From contig JAFKKG010000014.1 in assembly GCA_017305715.1 (NCBI GenBank), positions 186,001 through 250,000 on the forward strand: a stretch of 64,000 nucleotides of DNA. Reading direction: 5' to 3'. Numbering within the stretch: the stretch's first letter is position 1; each line of letters starts with the position of its first letter. Shown in pieces: positions 43,360 to 53,929 of this stretch. The notes beneath the pieces are model-generated. The model was not told the origin of the DNA, ran no database searches, and saw only the letters and a list, made by a program, of their open reading frames with translations. The position numbers were made by a program, and so were the translations under genes. This stretch comes from Hyphomicrobiales bacterium. Its GTDB lineage: Bacteria > Pseudomonadota > Alphaproteobacteria > Rhizobiales > Xanthobacteraceae.

Positions 43360-44730
43360 TTACTGCCGTCCCAATTGCGTGGCCTTCGCGACGCGGTCGA
43401 ATCGCTCCAGCGAGAGGATCGCATCCGCAAGCTGATCGGCGCGGCCGTTGAGGACCGGGCGGGCGAGGGTGAGGAATTTCTGCTGCATCGCCTGCGCATC
43501 CGGGAATGAATCCGGCTCGCCCGAGGGATCGGCATAGAGCCGCTCATGCACGCCGTCATCGGTGGTGATGGAGACGCGCGCGCCGAACGGATGGGTGCGA
43601 CCGATCTCCAGGCGGTCGTCCTGCACCACGTCGAACTTGTCGGCGAGCGCATTGACCGCGGCGTCGCCGAGCCGGTCGTAATCGTCCCAGCCGAAGCGGC
43701 CCTGATCCAGCGCCAGCGCGCCGGTGAAGAACATCGAGAACTGGCCGCCGACGATCGAGGTCGGGTGCCGTTTGGTGGCGGCATCGCCGGTCAGCGTGAT
43801 GCCGTTGCGGTGCAGGCCGATCTCCACCTTCTTGATCTGGTCCGGCGTCAGATTGTGTTCCCGGCGCATCGCGATCAGCGCATCCAGTGCCGCATGGGTA
43901 TAGCGGCAGCTCGGATACGGCTTCACGCCGATCCGCAGCGTCTCATAGGTCTTGCCGAGGCCGGCGGTCGCTTTGTCCGGATGCGCATTGTCGCTGTAGC
44001 CGACCAACAGGCCATGCTTGCCTTCGACCGATTCGCTCGAGCCGACGAAGTCATTGCGTGCGAGCGTCGCTGCGATCACGCCGTTCATCGCGGCGGCGCC
44101 GACCTGATAGCGCTTGTTCCAGGCGCCGTTGACCAGAAATTGCAGCGAGCCCGCGGCCTGGCTGCCGGAGACGCCGAACGCCGACACGATCTGGTCCTGC
44201 GTGAGGCCGAACAGCTTTCCGGCCGCGGCCGCCGCGCCATAGGTTCCCGCGGTCGCGGTCGGATGGAAGCCGCGCGCGTAATGCGAGGTGGGATCGAGCG
44301 CGTTGCCGAGCCGGCAGCACACTTCATAGCCGGCCACGATCGCGGTGAGGACGTCGCGGCCGGACGCGCCGACCATCTCGCCGACCGCAAACGCCGCCGG
44401 CACCACGGGCGCGCTCGGATGCAGCGAGGAATCCGCGTGGGTATCGTCGAAATCCAGCGAATGGCCGAGCGCGCCGTTGAGCAGGGCCGCGACCGCGGGC
44501 GTCCAGGTCTTGCTGTCGCCGAACACGGTGGAGTCGCCCTTGCCGTCCAGCGCCAGCGCTTCCAGCATCTTGAGCAGCGAGCCGGTCGATTCCGCGTCGC
44601 GCCGCGCCCGGATCGTGCTGCCGAGGAAGTCGAGCGTCAGCACCTTGGCGCGCTCCAATACCTCCGGCGGGATGTCGTCGAACTTCAGATTGGCGACATA
44701 GGCTGCGAGCGTTGCGGTTTCGTTGGCCAT
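43360..44730 (-). CDS. MmgE/PrpD family protein (2-methylcitrate dehydratase-like)
   Basis: A 456-residue MmgE/PrpD-fold protein, the family of 2-methylcitrate dehydratase and cis-aconitate decarboxylase. The all-helical N-terminal domain has VLTLDFLGSTIRARRDAEST, NGALGHSLDFDDTHADSSLH (the HxxDFDDTH signature with acidic active-site residues), HPSAPVVPAAFAVGE and HPTATAGTYGAAAAAGKLFG. The C-terminal domain carries GVKPYPSCRYTHAALDAL. Without prpB/prpC nearby it may act on another alpha-hydroxy acid. The start is the ATG at 44730. It is transcribed alone, divergent from the FUSC-like gene. Confidence 0.9.
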   Translation of the reverse strand: MANETATLAAYVANLKFDDIPPEVLERAKVLTLDFLGSTIRARRDAESTGSLLKMLEALALDGKGDSTVFGDSKTWTPAVAALLNGALGHSLDFDDTHADSSLHPSAPVVPAAFAVGEMVGASGRDVLTAIVAGYEVCCRLGNALDPTSHYARGFHPTATAGTYGAAAAAGKLFGLTQDQIVSAFGVSGSQAAGSLQFLVNGAWNKRYQVGAAAMNGVIAATLARNDFVGSSESVEGKHGLLVGYSDNAHPDKATAGLGKTYETLRIGVKPYPSCRYTHAALDALIAMRREHNLTPDQIKKVEIGLHRNGITLTGDAATKRHPTSIVGGQFSMFFTGALALDQGRFGWDDYDRLGDAAVNALADKFDVVQDDRLEIGRTHPFGARVSITTDDGVHERLYADPSGEPDSFPDAQAMQQKFLTLARPVLNGRADQLADAILSLERFDRVAKATQLGRQ

Positions 44731-44853
44731 CGTGTTTCCTCGTTTTGCGGCGCAGGGTAGGCGGGCTATATCGGCGTTTCAAGTCGTCTGCGGGGCGCGG
44801 GCATCAGCTATGCTAAAGCTCTCTGACGGGCGGGATCGTCTGCACGTTACGGA

Positions 44854-45981
44854 ATGGGACGAATGACCGGCTTTCTAAAGCGCGCGGCCAGCCGTGTGCG
44901 GTCGCGCAGGACGCAATTGGCGCTGGCGATCCGGGTGACGGTGGCGGCGGTCGTGGCCTATGCGATTGCGACCGCGCTGCATCTGGCGCTGCCGCTATGG
45001 TCGGTGCTGACCTCCCTGATCGTGACCCAGATGAGCGTCGGCCGGTCGCTGAAGGCGACCACCGACTACATGCTGGGGACGATCGGCGGCGCGATCTATG
45101 GCGGGGCGATCGCGGTGCTGATCCCGCATTCCGGCGAAGCCCATTTATTGGGATTGCTGGTGCTGACGGTCGCCCCCCTGGCCTATCTCGGATCGCTCAA
45201 CCCAAGCCTGACCTCGGCGACGGTGACGGGCGTGATCGTCTTGCTGATTCCGGAGATGCACCATACCAGCCCGCTGGATTCGGTGATCGATCGCCTGATC
45301 GAGGTTACCGTCGGCGCGTCCACCGGGCTCGCCGCCTCCTTCCTGGTGCTGCCGTCGCGCGCGCATCGCCAGATCCGCGCCAATGCGGCGCGCCTGATCG
45401 ACCTGATCGCGGGCGCCTTCTCCGAATTGCTGGCGGGCCTGACGCATGGCCTCGACAATGACGCGCTGCACCGGATTCAGGATGGCATTGGTGCGGCGGT
45501 GACGGCCCTGCATGCGATGGGGCAGGAAGCCGAGCGCGAGCGCGCGACGCGGCTGTCTTCCGGTCCCGACACCGGACCATTGCTGCGGACCATCCTGCGG
45601 CTGCGCCACGACGTCGTGATGATCGGACGGGAATGTCTGGTCGCATTGCCGGCCAACGTGCAGACACGGCTCGACCCGCCTTTATCCGGGGTGCGCGAAG
45701 CCATCGCCGGCCATATGCGCGCCGCGGCGGCCGCCTTGCGCGACAGCGCCAGCCCACCGGTCATCGACCCCGTGCAATTCGCGTTGCAGGGCTATGCCGA
45801 GGAAGTGGCGTCAGTGCGCCGCGACGGCCTGATCCGCAGTCTCCCGGGCGACGTCGCCGAGCGATTTTTCGCGCTCGGCTTCTCGCTGGAGCAGATGCGG
45901 CAAAACCTCAGCGATCTCGATCGCTGCATCGCGGAGTGGTCCGCAACGCCGCCGGCGCGACCAGTTCAGCCCGCAACCTGA
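44854..45981 (+). CDS. FUSC family / aromatic acid exporter-like membrane protein
   Basis: A 375-residue inner-membrane protein. The first 165 residues hold five or six hydrophobic segments (LALAIRVTVAAVVAYAIATA, LPLWSVLTSLIVTQMSVGRS, GAIYGGAIAVLIP, LLGLLVLTVAPLAYLGSL, TSATVTGVIVLLIP, GASTGLAASFLVLPS) in the FUSC/ArAE arrangement; the charged C-terminal half is cytoplasmic and helical. Family members form efflux systems for aromatic acids or other weak acids, often with a partner adaptor, which is not present here. ATG at 44854, with another at 44863. The last 16 bp overlap the end of the convergent DUF2867 gene. Confidence 0.85.
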   Translation: MGRMTGFLKRAASRVRSRRTQLALAIRVTVAAVVAYAIATALHLALPLWSVLTSLIVTQMSVGRSLKATTDYMLGTIGGAIYGGAIAVLIPHSGEAHLLGLLVLTVAPLAYLGSLNPSLTSATVTGVIVLLIPEMHHTSPLDSVIDRLIEVTVGASTGLAASFLVLPSRAHRQIRANAARLIDLIAGAFSELLAGLTHGLDNDALHRIQDGIGAAVTALHAMGQEAERERATRLSSGPDTGPLLRTILRLRHDVVMIGRECLVALPANVQTRLDPPLSGVREAIAGHMRAAAAALRDSASPPVIDPVQFALQGYAEEVASVRRDGLIRSLPGDVAERFFALGFSLEQMRQNLSDLDRCIAEWSATPPARPVQPAT

Positions 45982-46439
45982 CGCAGCATGGTGCGGACGA
46001 TCAGCCGGTGAAACGGCATGATGACGGCCAGATAGGTCCGGCCCAACCAATTGTGCGTCAGCACCAGCGTGGTCGCGGTGACGTTCTGCGTGGCGCCTGA
46101 CGTTGCGACATCCACGACGACGCGGAAATCCAGATGCTTGTCGTTGAACCCGGCAACCAGCCGGTCCGGTCTTTCGCTGACGATCGGAAATATCCCGACC
46201 ATATCGCGGGCCGCGGTCGTGCCGGTGCCTGATGTCTTGAGGCCGAACGGCATCACCAGAATATTGCGCAGGCTCAGCAGCGCCTTGGCCCATCGCGGCT
46301 GGCGCGTCATCATGCGCTCGGCCGCCTGCCGCGCATTGATGGTCCTTTCATTGACTTCAATCCGGTAGGCGTCGGCAAACTGCGCGCCGGGCAGCAACGC
46401 GTCCGGGTCGACACGGGGCGTGATTTCGTGGACGGTCAT
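45966..46439 (-). CDS. DUF2867 domain-containing protein
   Basis: A 157-residue protein matching the DUF2867 family. It contains LPGAQFADAYRIEVNERTIN, a conserved ARDMVGIFPIVSERPDRLVA and a C-terminal LTHNWLGRTYLAVIMPFHRL. The overall shape suggests a lipid- or polyketide-binding START-like barrel, but function is not established. The ATG at 46439 overlaps the MATE stop by 4 bp (ATGA), so it is translated with the transporter. The same frame stays open about 1 kb upstream but only as an antisense-register shadow of the MATE gene. Confidence 0.82.
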   Translation of the reverse strand: MTVHEITPRVDPDALLPGAQFADAYRIEVNERTINARQAAERMMTRQPRWAKALLSLRNILVMPFGLKTSGTGTTAARDMVGIFPIVSERPDRLVAGFNDKHLDFRVVVDVATSGATQNVTATTLVLTHNWLGRTYLAVIMPFHRLIVRTMLRQVAG

Positions 46440-47839
46440 CGCAGCGCCAGTCTGTTCGTCAGCAGGCGAAAGCGCAAGATCAGCAGGACGGCAAACACCA
46501 CGGTGCCGACCGACAACCCGACCCAGACGCCGGGGGCGCCGAGCGAGGTGCCGAATCCGAGCGCCCAGGCGGAGGTAAAGCCGACCAGCCAGTAGCTGAA
46601 GGTCGCGAACAACAGCGGGATGCGGGTGTCGTTCATCCCGCGCAGCGCGCCGTTGGCGACGGTCTGAATGCCGTCGGTGATGAAGAAGGTGGTGCCGATC
46701 AACAGCAGCGTTGCCGTCAGCGTCGCCGCGGCGTCGGTGGCTTCGCCGAGGAACAGCTCGGCGATCGTAAACCGCCCCAGGATGACGGCGAGCGTCATCG
46801 TCGCCATGAAAATCGTGCCGAGCAATATCGCGACATAGCCCGCGCGCCGGACGGCGTCGCTGTCGCGGCGTCCGACCGCGTGGCCGACACGGACGGTCGC
46901 CGCCATGCTGATGCCGAACGGCACCATGTAGAGGATGGCGGCGATCTGCAGGGCGATCTGGTGCGCGGCGAGCGCGGTGGTGCTGATCAGGCCCATCAGC
47001 AGGCCGGCGGCGCCGAACAAGCCGTATTCGAGCAGGAAGGCGATCGAGATCGGCGCGCCGATGACGACGAGCTTGCCCATCAATGACCAGTCGATCCGCC
47101 AGATGCGGCCGAGTACATGGTATTTGCGGAACGGCCGGCGGCGCGCGGTGACCCATAGCCCGGCGAGAAACGTCCCGAGATTGACCAGGCTGGTCGCAAG
47201 GCCCGCGCCGAACAGCCCGAGTTCGGGCAGGCCCCATTTGCCGTAGAGCAGCGGATAGACCAGCAGCGCATTGGCCGGGATCGCCGCCAGCGTGATCCAC
47301 AGCACCGGCTCGGGCCGGTTCACCGCGCTCATGAAGCCGCGTATCGCGATGAACCACAGCGCCGGCAGGATGCCCCAGGCGAGACCGAACAGATATTGTT
47401 GCGCAAGCTTTGCGGCCGTCGGCGCCTGGCCGAGCGCGATCAGGATCGCCTCGCCGCGGAAGGGCAGGATCATCAGCGGCAGCGAGATCAACACGGCCGC
47501 CCACAGGCCGACGCGCAGCGCGCGCCGCACCATGCGCGGGTCGCGGGCGCCGAACGCCTGTGCCGCCAGCGGCGCCACGGCGGACACCAGGCCGAGGCCG
47601 AAGGTGAAGATCACGAAGAAAACCGTATGCGCGAGCGCTGCTGCGGCGACCGTTTCGCTGCCGAGCCGTCCGATCAATGCCAGATCGGTCGTCATCATCG
47701 CGATCTGCCCGAGCTGCGTCAGCGCCAGCGGCACCGCGAGCTTCAGCGTTTCGGCGAACTCTTCCGCGAGATGGCCGCGCGTCCGTAGCGCCGCGGCAGG
47801 CGCGATCGAGCTGGCGTCGATTTTGTCGAGCGAAGTCAT
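46436..47839 (-). CDS. MATE family multidrug efflux transporter (NorM-like)
   Basis: A 467-residue Na+ or H+ antiporter of the MATE family with 12 predicted transmembrane helices. Typical segments are LAVPLALTQLGQIAMMTTDL, IGRLGSETVAAAALAHTVFF, LVSAVAPLAAQAFGARDPRM and, in the second half, IGAPISIAFLLEYGLFGAAG, LMGLISTTALAAHQIALQIA, GISMAATVRVGHAVGRRDSD. It exports cationic drugs or dyes; substrate range is unknown. ATG at 47839. It lies 58 bp downstream of murA on the same strand and is coupled to the DUF2867 gene. Confidence 0.93.
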   Translation of the reverse strand: MTSLDKIDASSIAPAAALRTRGHLAEEFAETLKLAVPLALTQLGQIAMMTTDLALIGRLGSETVAAAALAHTVFFVIFTFGLGLVSAVAPLAAQAFGARDPRMVRRALRVGLWAAVLISLPLMILPFRGEAILIALGQAPTAAKLAQQYLFGLAWGILPALWFIAIRGFMSAVNRPEPVLWITLAAIPANALLVYPLLYGKWGLPELGLFGAGLATSLVNLGTFLAGLWVTARRRPFRKYHVLGRIWRIDWSLMGKLVVIGAPISIAFLLEYGLFGAAGLLMGLISTTALAAHQIALQIAAILYMVPFGISMAATVRVGHAVGRRDSDAVRRAGYVAILLGTIFMATMTLAVILGRFTIAELFLGEATDAAATLTATLLLIGTTFFITDGIQTVANGALRGMNDTRIPLLFATFSYWLVGFTSAWALGFGTSLGAPGVWVGLSVGTVVFAVLLILRFRLLTNRLALR

Positions 47840-47897
47840 GACGGCACGTCTAGCACGGCGACGAGGTCGAAAAGATGGTCAGGCTGTCGCGGCCCGA

Positions 47898-49190
47898 TCA
47901 CGACCGCGCGGGCACGCGGGTGATCTTGGCGCCGAGCGCATTGAGCCGTTCCTCGATCCGCTCATAGCCGCGTTCGATCTGGTCGGCATTGTTGATGGTG
48001 GAGGTGCCCTCGGCGGCGACAGCGGCCAGCAGCATCGCCATGCCTGCGCGGATATCGGGCGAGGTCATCGGCGCGCCGCGCAGCCGGCTCGGGCCCGCGA
48101 CGATCGCGCGGTGCGGATCGCACAGCACGATGCGCGCGCCCATCGAGATCAGCTTGTCGACGAAGAACATCCGCGATTCGAACATCTTCTCGAACATCAG
48201 GATCACGCCGTCGCATTGCGTGGCGGTGACGATCGCGATCGACATCAGGTCGGCGGGGAAGGCCGGCCAGGGTTGATCCTCGAGTTTGGGCACATGGCCG
48301 CCGAAATCGTCGTGGATTTTCATGGTCTGGCCGGACGGCACCACGAGATCGTCGCCCTCGACGCCGCAGACGATGCCGAGCCGCTCAAACCCCATCCGGA
48401 TCGAGCGCAGATGCTCGACGCCGGCGCGCGCAATCCGCAGCGGCGAGCGGGTTACCGCGGCGAGCCCGATCAGCGAGCCGACCTCGATATGGTCGGGCTG
48501 GATCGCGTAGCTCGTGCCGCCCAGCGTCGCCGGCCCGTGGATGATGATCGTGTTGGTGCCGATGCCCTCGATCTTCGCGCCGAGCGCCACCAGGAAGTTG
48601 GCGAGGTCCTGGACATGCGGCTCGGAGGCCGCGTTGCGCAGATGCGTCGTGCCATGGGCGGCGACCGCGGCGACCAGCGCGTTTTCGGTGGCGGTGACGC
48701 TGGGCTCGTCGAGGAAGACGTCGGCGCCCTTGAGCTTGGCGGCGCGGAATTCCAGCCGGTGCGTCGCGGTGACGGTGGCGCCCAATTGCTCGAAGGCGAG
48801 GAAATGCGTGTCGAGGCGGCGGCGGCCGATGACGTCGCCGCCGGGCGGCGGCAACGCCACCTCGCCGCAACGGGCCAGCAGCGGCCCCGCCAGCAGGATC
48901 GAGGCCCGGATCCGCGCGCAGAGTTCCGGATCGAGATCGGCAGCGCGAATTTCCTTGGCGTGGATTTTCAGCGTGTTGCGCGTTTCCCATTCGGCCGACG
49001 CGCCGACCGAGCGGGCCAGTTCGACCAGCGTCTCGGTATCGCGAATCCGGGGAACGTTTTGCAGCGTGACCGGATGCTCGGTCAAAAGCGCCGCGGCGAT
49101 GATCGGCAGCGCCGCGTTCTTGTTGCCCGACGGCTCGATCGTGCCCGCGAGCCGGTGGCCGCCTTCAACGATGTATTGAATCGGCGCCAC
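47898..49190 (-). CDS. murA: UDP-N-acetylglucosamine 1-carboxyvinyltransferase, Asp-type active site
   Basis: MurA makes the first committed peptidoglycan precursor from UDP-GlcNAc and PEP. The 430-residue EPSP-synthase-fold protein has GTIEPSGNKNAALPIIAAAL (the Lys-Asn pair), RIRASILLAGPLLARCGEVA and the catalytic loop LPPPGGDVIGRRRLDTHFLA. In E. coli this loop reads GGCTIGARPVD with Cys115 as acid and fosfomycin target. Here the aligned residue is Asp119 (GAC, 48834-48836), as in known fosfomycin-insensitive enzymes. The GTG at 49190 is used. It follows gyrB by 13 bp, so the two are co-transcribed. A second, cysteine-type MurA may exist elsewhere in the genome. Confidence 0.92.
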   Translation of the reverse strand: MAPIQYIVEGGHRLAGTIEPSGNKNAALPIIAAALLTEHPVTLQNVPRIRDTETLVELARSVGASAEWETRNTLKIHAKEIRAADLDPELCARIRASILLAGPLLARCGEVALPPPGGDVIGRRRLDTHFLAFEQLGATVTATHRLEFRAAKLKGADVFLDEPSVTATENALVAAVAAHGTTHLRNAASEPHVQDLANFLVALGAKIEGIGTNTIIIHGPATLGGTSYAIQPDHIEVGSLIGLAAVTRSPLRIARAGVEHLRSIRMGFERLGIVCGVEGDDLVVPSGQTMKIHDDFGGHVPKLEDQPWPAFPADLMSIAIVTATQCDGVILMFEKMFESRMFFVDKLISMGARIVLCDPHRAIVAGPSRLRGAPMTSPDIRAGMAMLLAAVAAEGTSTINNADQIERGYERIEERLNALGAKITRVPARS

Positions 49191-49203
49191 CAGAATTCCC
49201 CGC

Positions 49204-51723
<2,520 letters not shown>

Positions 51724-51832
51724 CTAGCGCAAAGTCTTCTCCTACAAGTTATTGAATAAATAGTGTTTTTTGGCGCTCTTTCAAGGCGTCCAAAGGCCGA
51801 TTCTGGCGCTCCCGAAAAGGCCGATTCGGGGG

Positions 51833-53917
51833 ATGCTTCCGGCCTCCGCAGGGCCTGTTTTACGGGCTTTGCTGCGGCAGAAAATGGCAGTCTGCGGCGG
51901 ACCTGCTACAGAGGGGCGGGAACAGGCGGGGCTCGCTACCGGCTGTTCGTCGCGATCCTGGATTGTCCCGCCATTGTCCCTGCCTTCGTCGCAATACCGG
52001 CCCGATGTCGACGGCCTCCGTGCCATCGCCGTGACGCTGGTTCTGATCTTTCACGCCTTTCCGCAGGCATTGCCGGGCGGCTTCATCGGCGTCGATGTTT
52101 TCTTCGTGATCTCGGGCTTTCTGATCACCGGCATCATCGCGCGTGAAATCGAGCTCGGGCGTTTCAGCCTGCTCGGCTTCTACAACAGGCGTGTCCGGCG
52201 CATCTTCCCGGCGCTGATCGTCGAGCTTTGTTTCACGCTGCTGTTCGGCTGGCTCTGGATGCTGCCGGCCGCCTTTGCGCAGCTCGGCAGCGATACTTTC
52301 GCGAGCGCGGCGTTCTTTGCCAACATCGCGCTGCTGCTGCAGTCCGGCTATTTCGATGTCGAATCCGCCAGGAAGCCGCTGCTGCATCTGTGGTCGCTCG
52401 GCATCGAGGAGCAGTTTTATCTGGCCTGGCCGCTGCTGCTGATGCTCGCCGCACGGCTGCGGCTGAACCTGTTGGCCGTGGCGCTCGCGCTCGGCATCGG
52501 TTCGTTCCTGCTCAATGTGGCGCTGATCGGCCCCTCACCGGTCGCGACCTTCTATCTGCCGTTCACCCGGGCCTTCGAGTTGCTCACCGGCGCGGTGCTG
52601 GCGTGCACCTGGAGCCGGGTCAATCAGGCCGGCGGGGCCAGCAATATGCGCGCCGCCATCGGCGCGGCGCTGATTGCCATCGCGGCCGGCGTGCTCGACA
52701 GCCATCGTGCCTTTCCGGGCTGGTGGGCCCTGCTGCCGGTCGTCGGCGCGGCGCTGTTGCTGTCCGCACCGGCGGCCTGGGTGAACCGCGTCCTGCTCGC
52801 CGCCCGGACGCCGGTCTGGATCGGGCTGATCTCCTACCCGCTCTATCTCTGGCATTGGCCGCTGCTGGTATTCTTCGCCATCATCAAGTTCGCCCCGCTG
52901 ACGCCGCTGGAACGCGGCCTGATTGTCGGGTTGAGCTTTGTGCTGGCGTGGCTCACCTACCGGTTTGTCGAAACCCCGTTGCGGTTCGGCCGGCAGGGCG
53001 CGTTTTCCAGCAAAGTGGATACCGGTTCGCGGCGAGAAAACGCGCCAAATCAAAAATCTTCCCGCCGGATTGCCGGCCTCTGTGCCGCCATGCTGGTGGT
53101 CGCGGTGGCCGGCGCGGTCATCGTTCAGGGGCGCGGCTTCGATTTCCGGCTGCCGACGGAAATCCGCGCCATGGCCAATGTGCCGACGCAGAATGCGCAC
53201 TGGCGCTTCCACCAATGCCTGCTCGATCTCGGCCGCGAGATGTCGTTCGCGGACGACTGCGTCGAACGCGGCCGCCGGCCGCTGCTGATGGTGTGGGGCG
53301 ACTCCACCGCGGCCGCGCTGATTCCCGGCCTGCGCAAGGCGCAGGAAACCAGAAATTTCGCCATCGCGCAGTTCACCTCGAGTTCCTGCATTCCGATCCT
53401 CAATGCCGACATCGCGAGCACGCCGAATTGCCGCGCCATCAACGACAAGGTGATCGGGCTGGCCCGCGAGATCAGGCCCGATATCGTGCTGCTGCACGGC
53501 GCCTGGGAGACGCATCTCGACAAGCTGGCGGCCACCGTCGCGGCGCTGAAAGCGCAGACCGGGGCGCGCGTGGTCGTGCTTGGCGCGGTGCCGTGGTGGA
53601 AACGCGGCCTGCCCAACGAAGTGCTGCGCTACTTCATGCTGCAGCGAAAGCTCATTCCGGAACGCTCGGATCGCGCCGAACGCGACGGCACCGCGGCGGT
53701 ATTGCGCGAAAAACTCGCCCCGACGGGCGCGGAATTCATCTCCGCCTGGGAGGCGCTGTGCAGCCCCGGGGGCTGCCTGACGCGCGTCGGCGACAGCGCC
53801 GGGGATATTTCAGCGAGCGACCAGATCCATCTCACGGAAAAGGGTTCGGCCTATCTGGTCGAATCCGTCATCGACCGCGTGCTCGGGACGCCATCGCCCG
53901 CGAGCCCGCCACGCTAG
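51833..53917 (+). CDS. OafA/YrhL-like acyltransferase with C-terminal SGNH domain
   Basis: An integral membrane O-acyltransferase fused to an SGNH hydrolase-like domain, 694 residues from the ATG at 51833. The acyltransferase-3 part has YRPDVDGLRAIAVTLVLIFH (catalytic-type His), GGFIGVDVFFVISGFLITGI, GFYNRRVRRIFPAL and LLHLWSLGIEEQFYLAWPLL, with about ten membrane helices. The SGNH part has LLMVWGDSTAAALIPGL (Ser) and ASDQIHLTEKG (Asp-x-x-His). A linker near residues 389-405 is encoded by a palindromic repeat (52998-53045). Probably O-acetylates a polysaccharide. The start is uncertain: conserved sequence begins near 51995, and the frame is open from 51770. It lies between recF and gyrB but on the other strand. 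Confidence 0.88.
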   Translation: MLPASAGPVLRALLRQKMAVCGGPATEGREQAGLATGCSSRSWIVPPLSLPSSQYRPDVDGLRAIAVTLVLIFHAFPQALPGGFIGVDVFFVISGFLITGIIAREIELGRFSLLGFYNRRVRRIFPALIVELCFTLLFGWLWMLPAAFAQLGSDTFASAAFFANIALLLQSGYFDVESARKPLLHLWSLGIEEQFYLAWPLLLMLAARLRLNLLAVALALGIGSFLLNVALIGPSPVATFYLPFTRAFELLTGAVLACTWSRVNQAGGASNMRAAIGAALIAIAAGVLDSHRAFPGWWALLPVVGAALLLSAPAAWVNRVLLAARTPVWIGLISYPLYLWHWPLLVFFAIIKFAPLTPLERGLIVGLSFVLAWLTYRFVETPLRFGRQGAFSSKVDTGSRRENAPNQKSSRRIAGLCAAMLVVAVAGAVIVQGRGFDFRLPTEIRAMANVPTQNAHWRFHQCLLDLGREMSFADDCVERGRRPLLMVWGDSTAAALIPGLRKAQETRNFAIAQFTSSSCIPILNADIASTPNCRAINDKVIGLAREIRPDIVLLHGAWETHLDKLAATVAALKAQTGARVVVLGAVPWWKRGLPNEVLRYFMLQRKLIPERSDRAERDGTAAVLREKLAPTGAEFISAWEALCSPGGCLTRVGDSAGDISASDQIHLTEKGSAYLVESVIDRVLGTPSPASPPR
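52998..53045. repeat. Palindromic repeat in frame inside the acyltransferase gene
   Basis: Perfect 10-bp arms GCGCGTTTTC (52998-53007) and GAAAACGCGC (53036-53045) surround a core containing AAAGTGGATACCGGTT, which resembles the core of the intergenic repeats at 25455 and 56762. It encodes GAFSSKVDTGSRRENAP, between the last membrane helix region and the SGNH domain, and keeps the frame open. Confidence 0.75.
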
Positions 53918-53929
53918 AGCATGGGCGCT

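Noticed and set aside
43360-44730. A methylcitrate-cycle locus
   Set aside because: Only a PrpD-fold protein is present; prpB and prpC are not nearby, so the pathway cannot be assigned.
45966-47504. A 512-codon minus-strand frame upstream of the DUF2867 gene
   Set aside because: Upstream of 46439 it is a shifted-register shadow of the MATE transporter; only the last 157 codons resemble a protein family.
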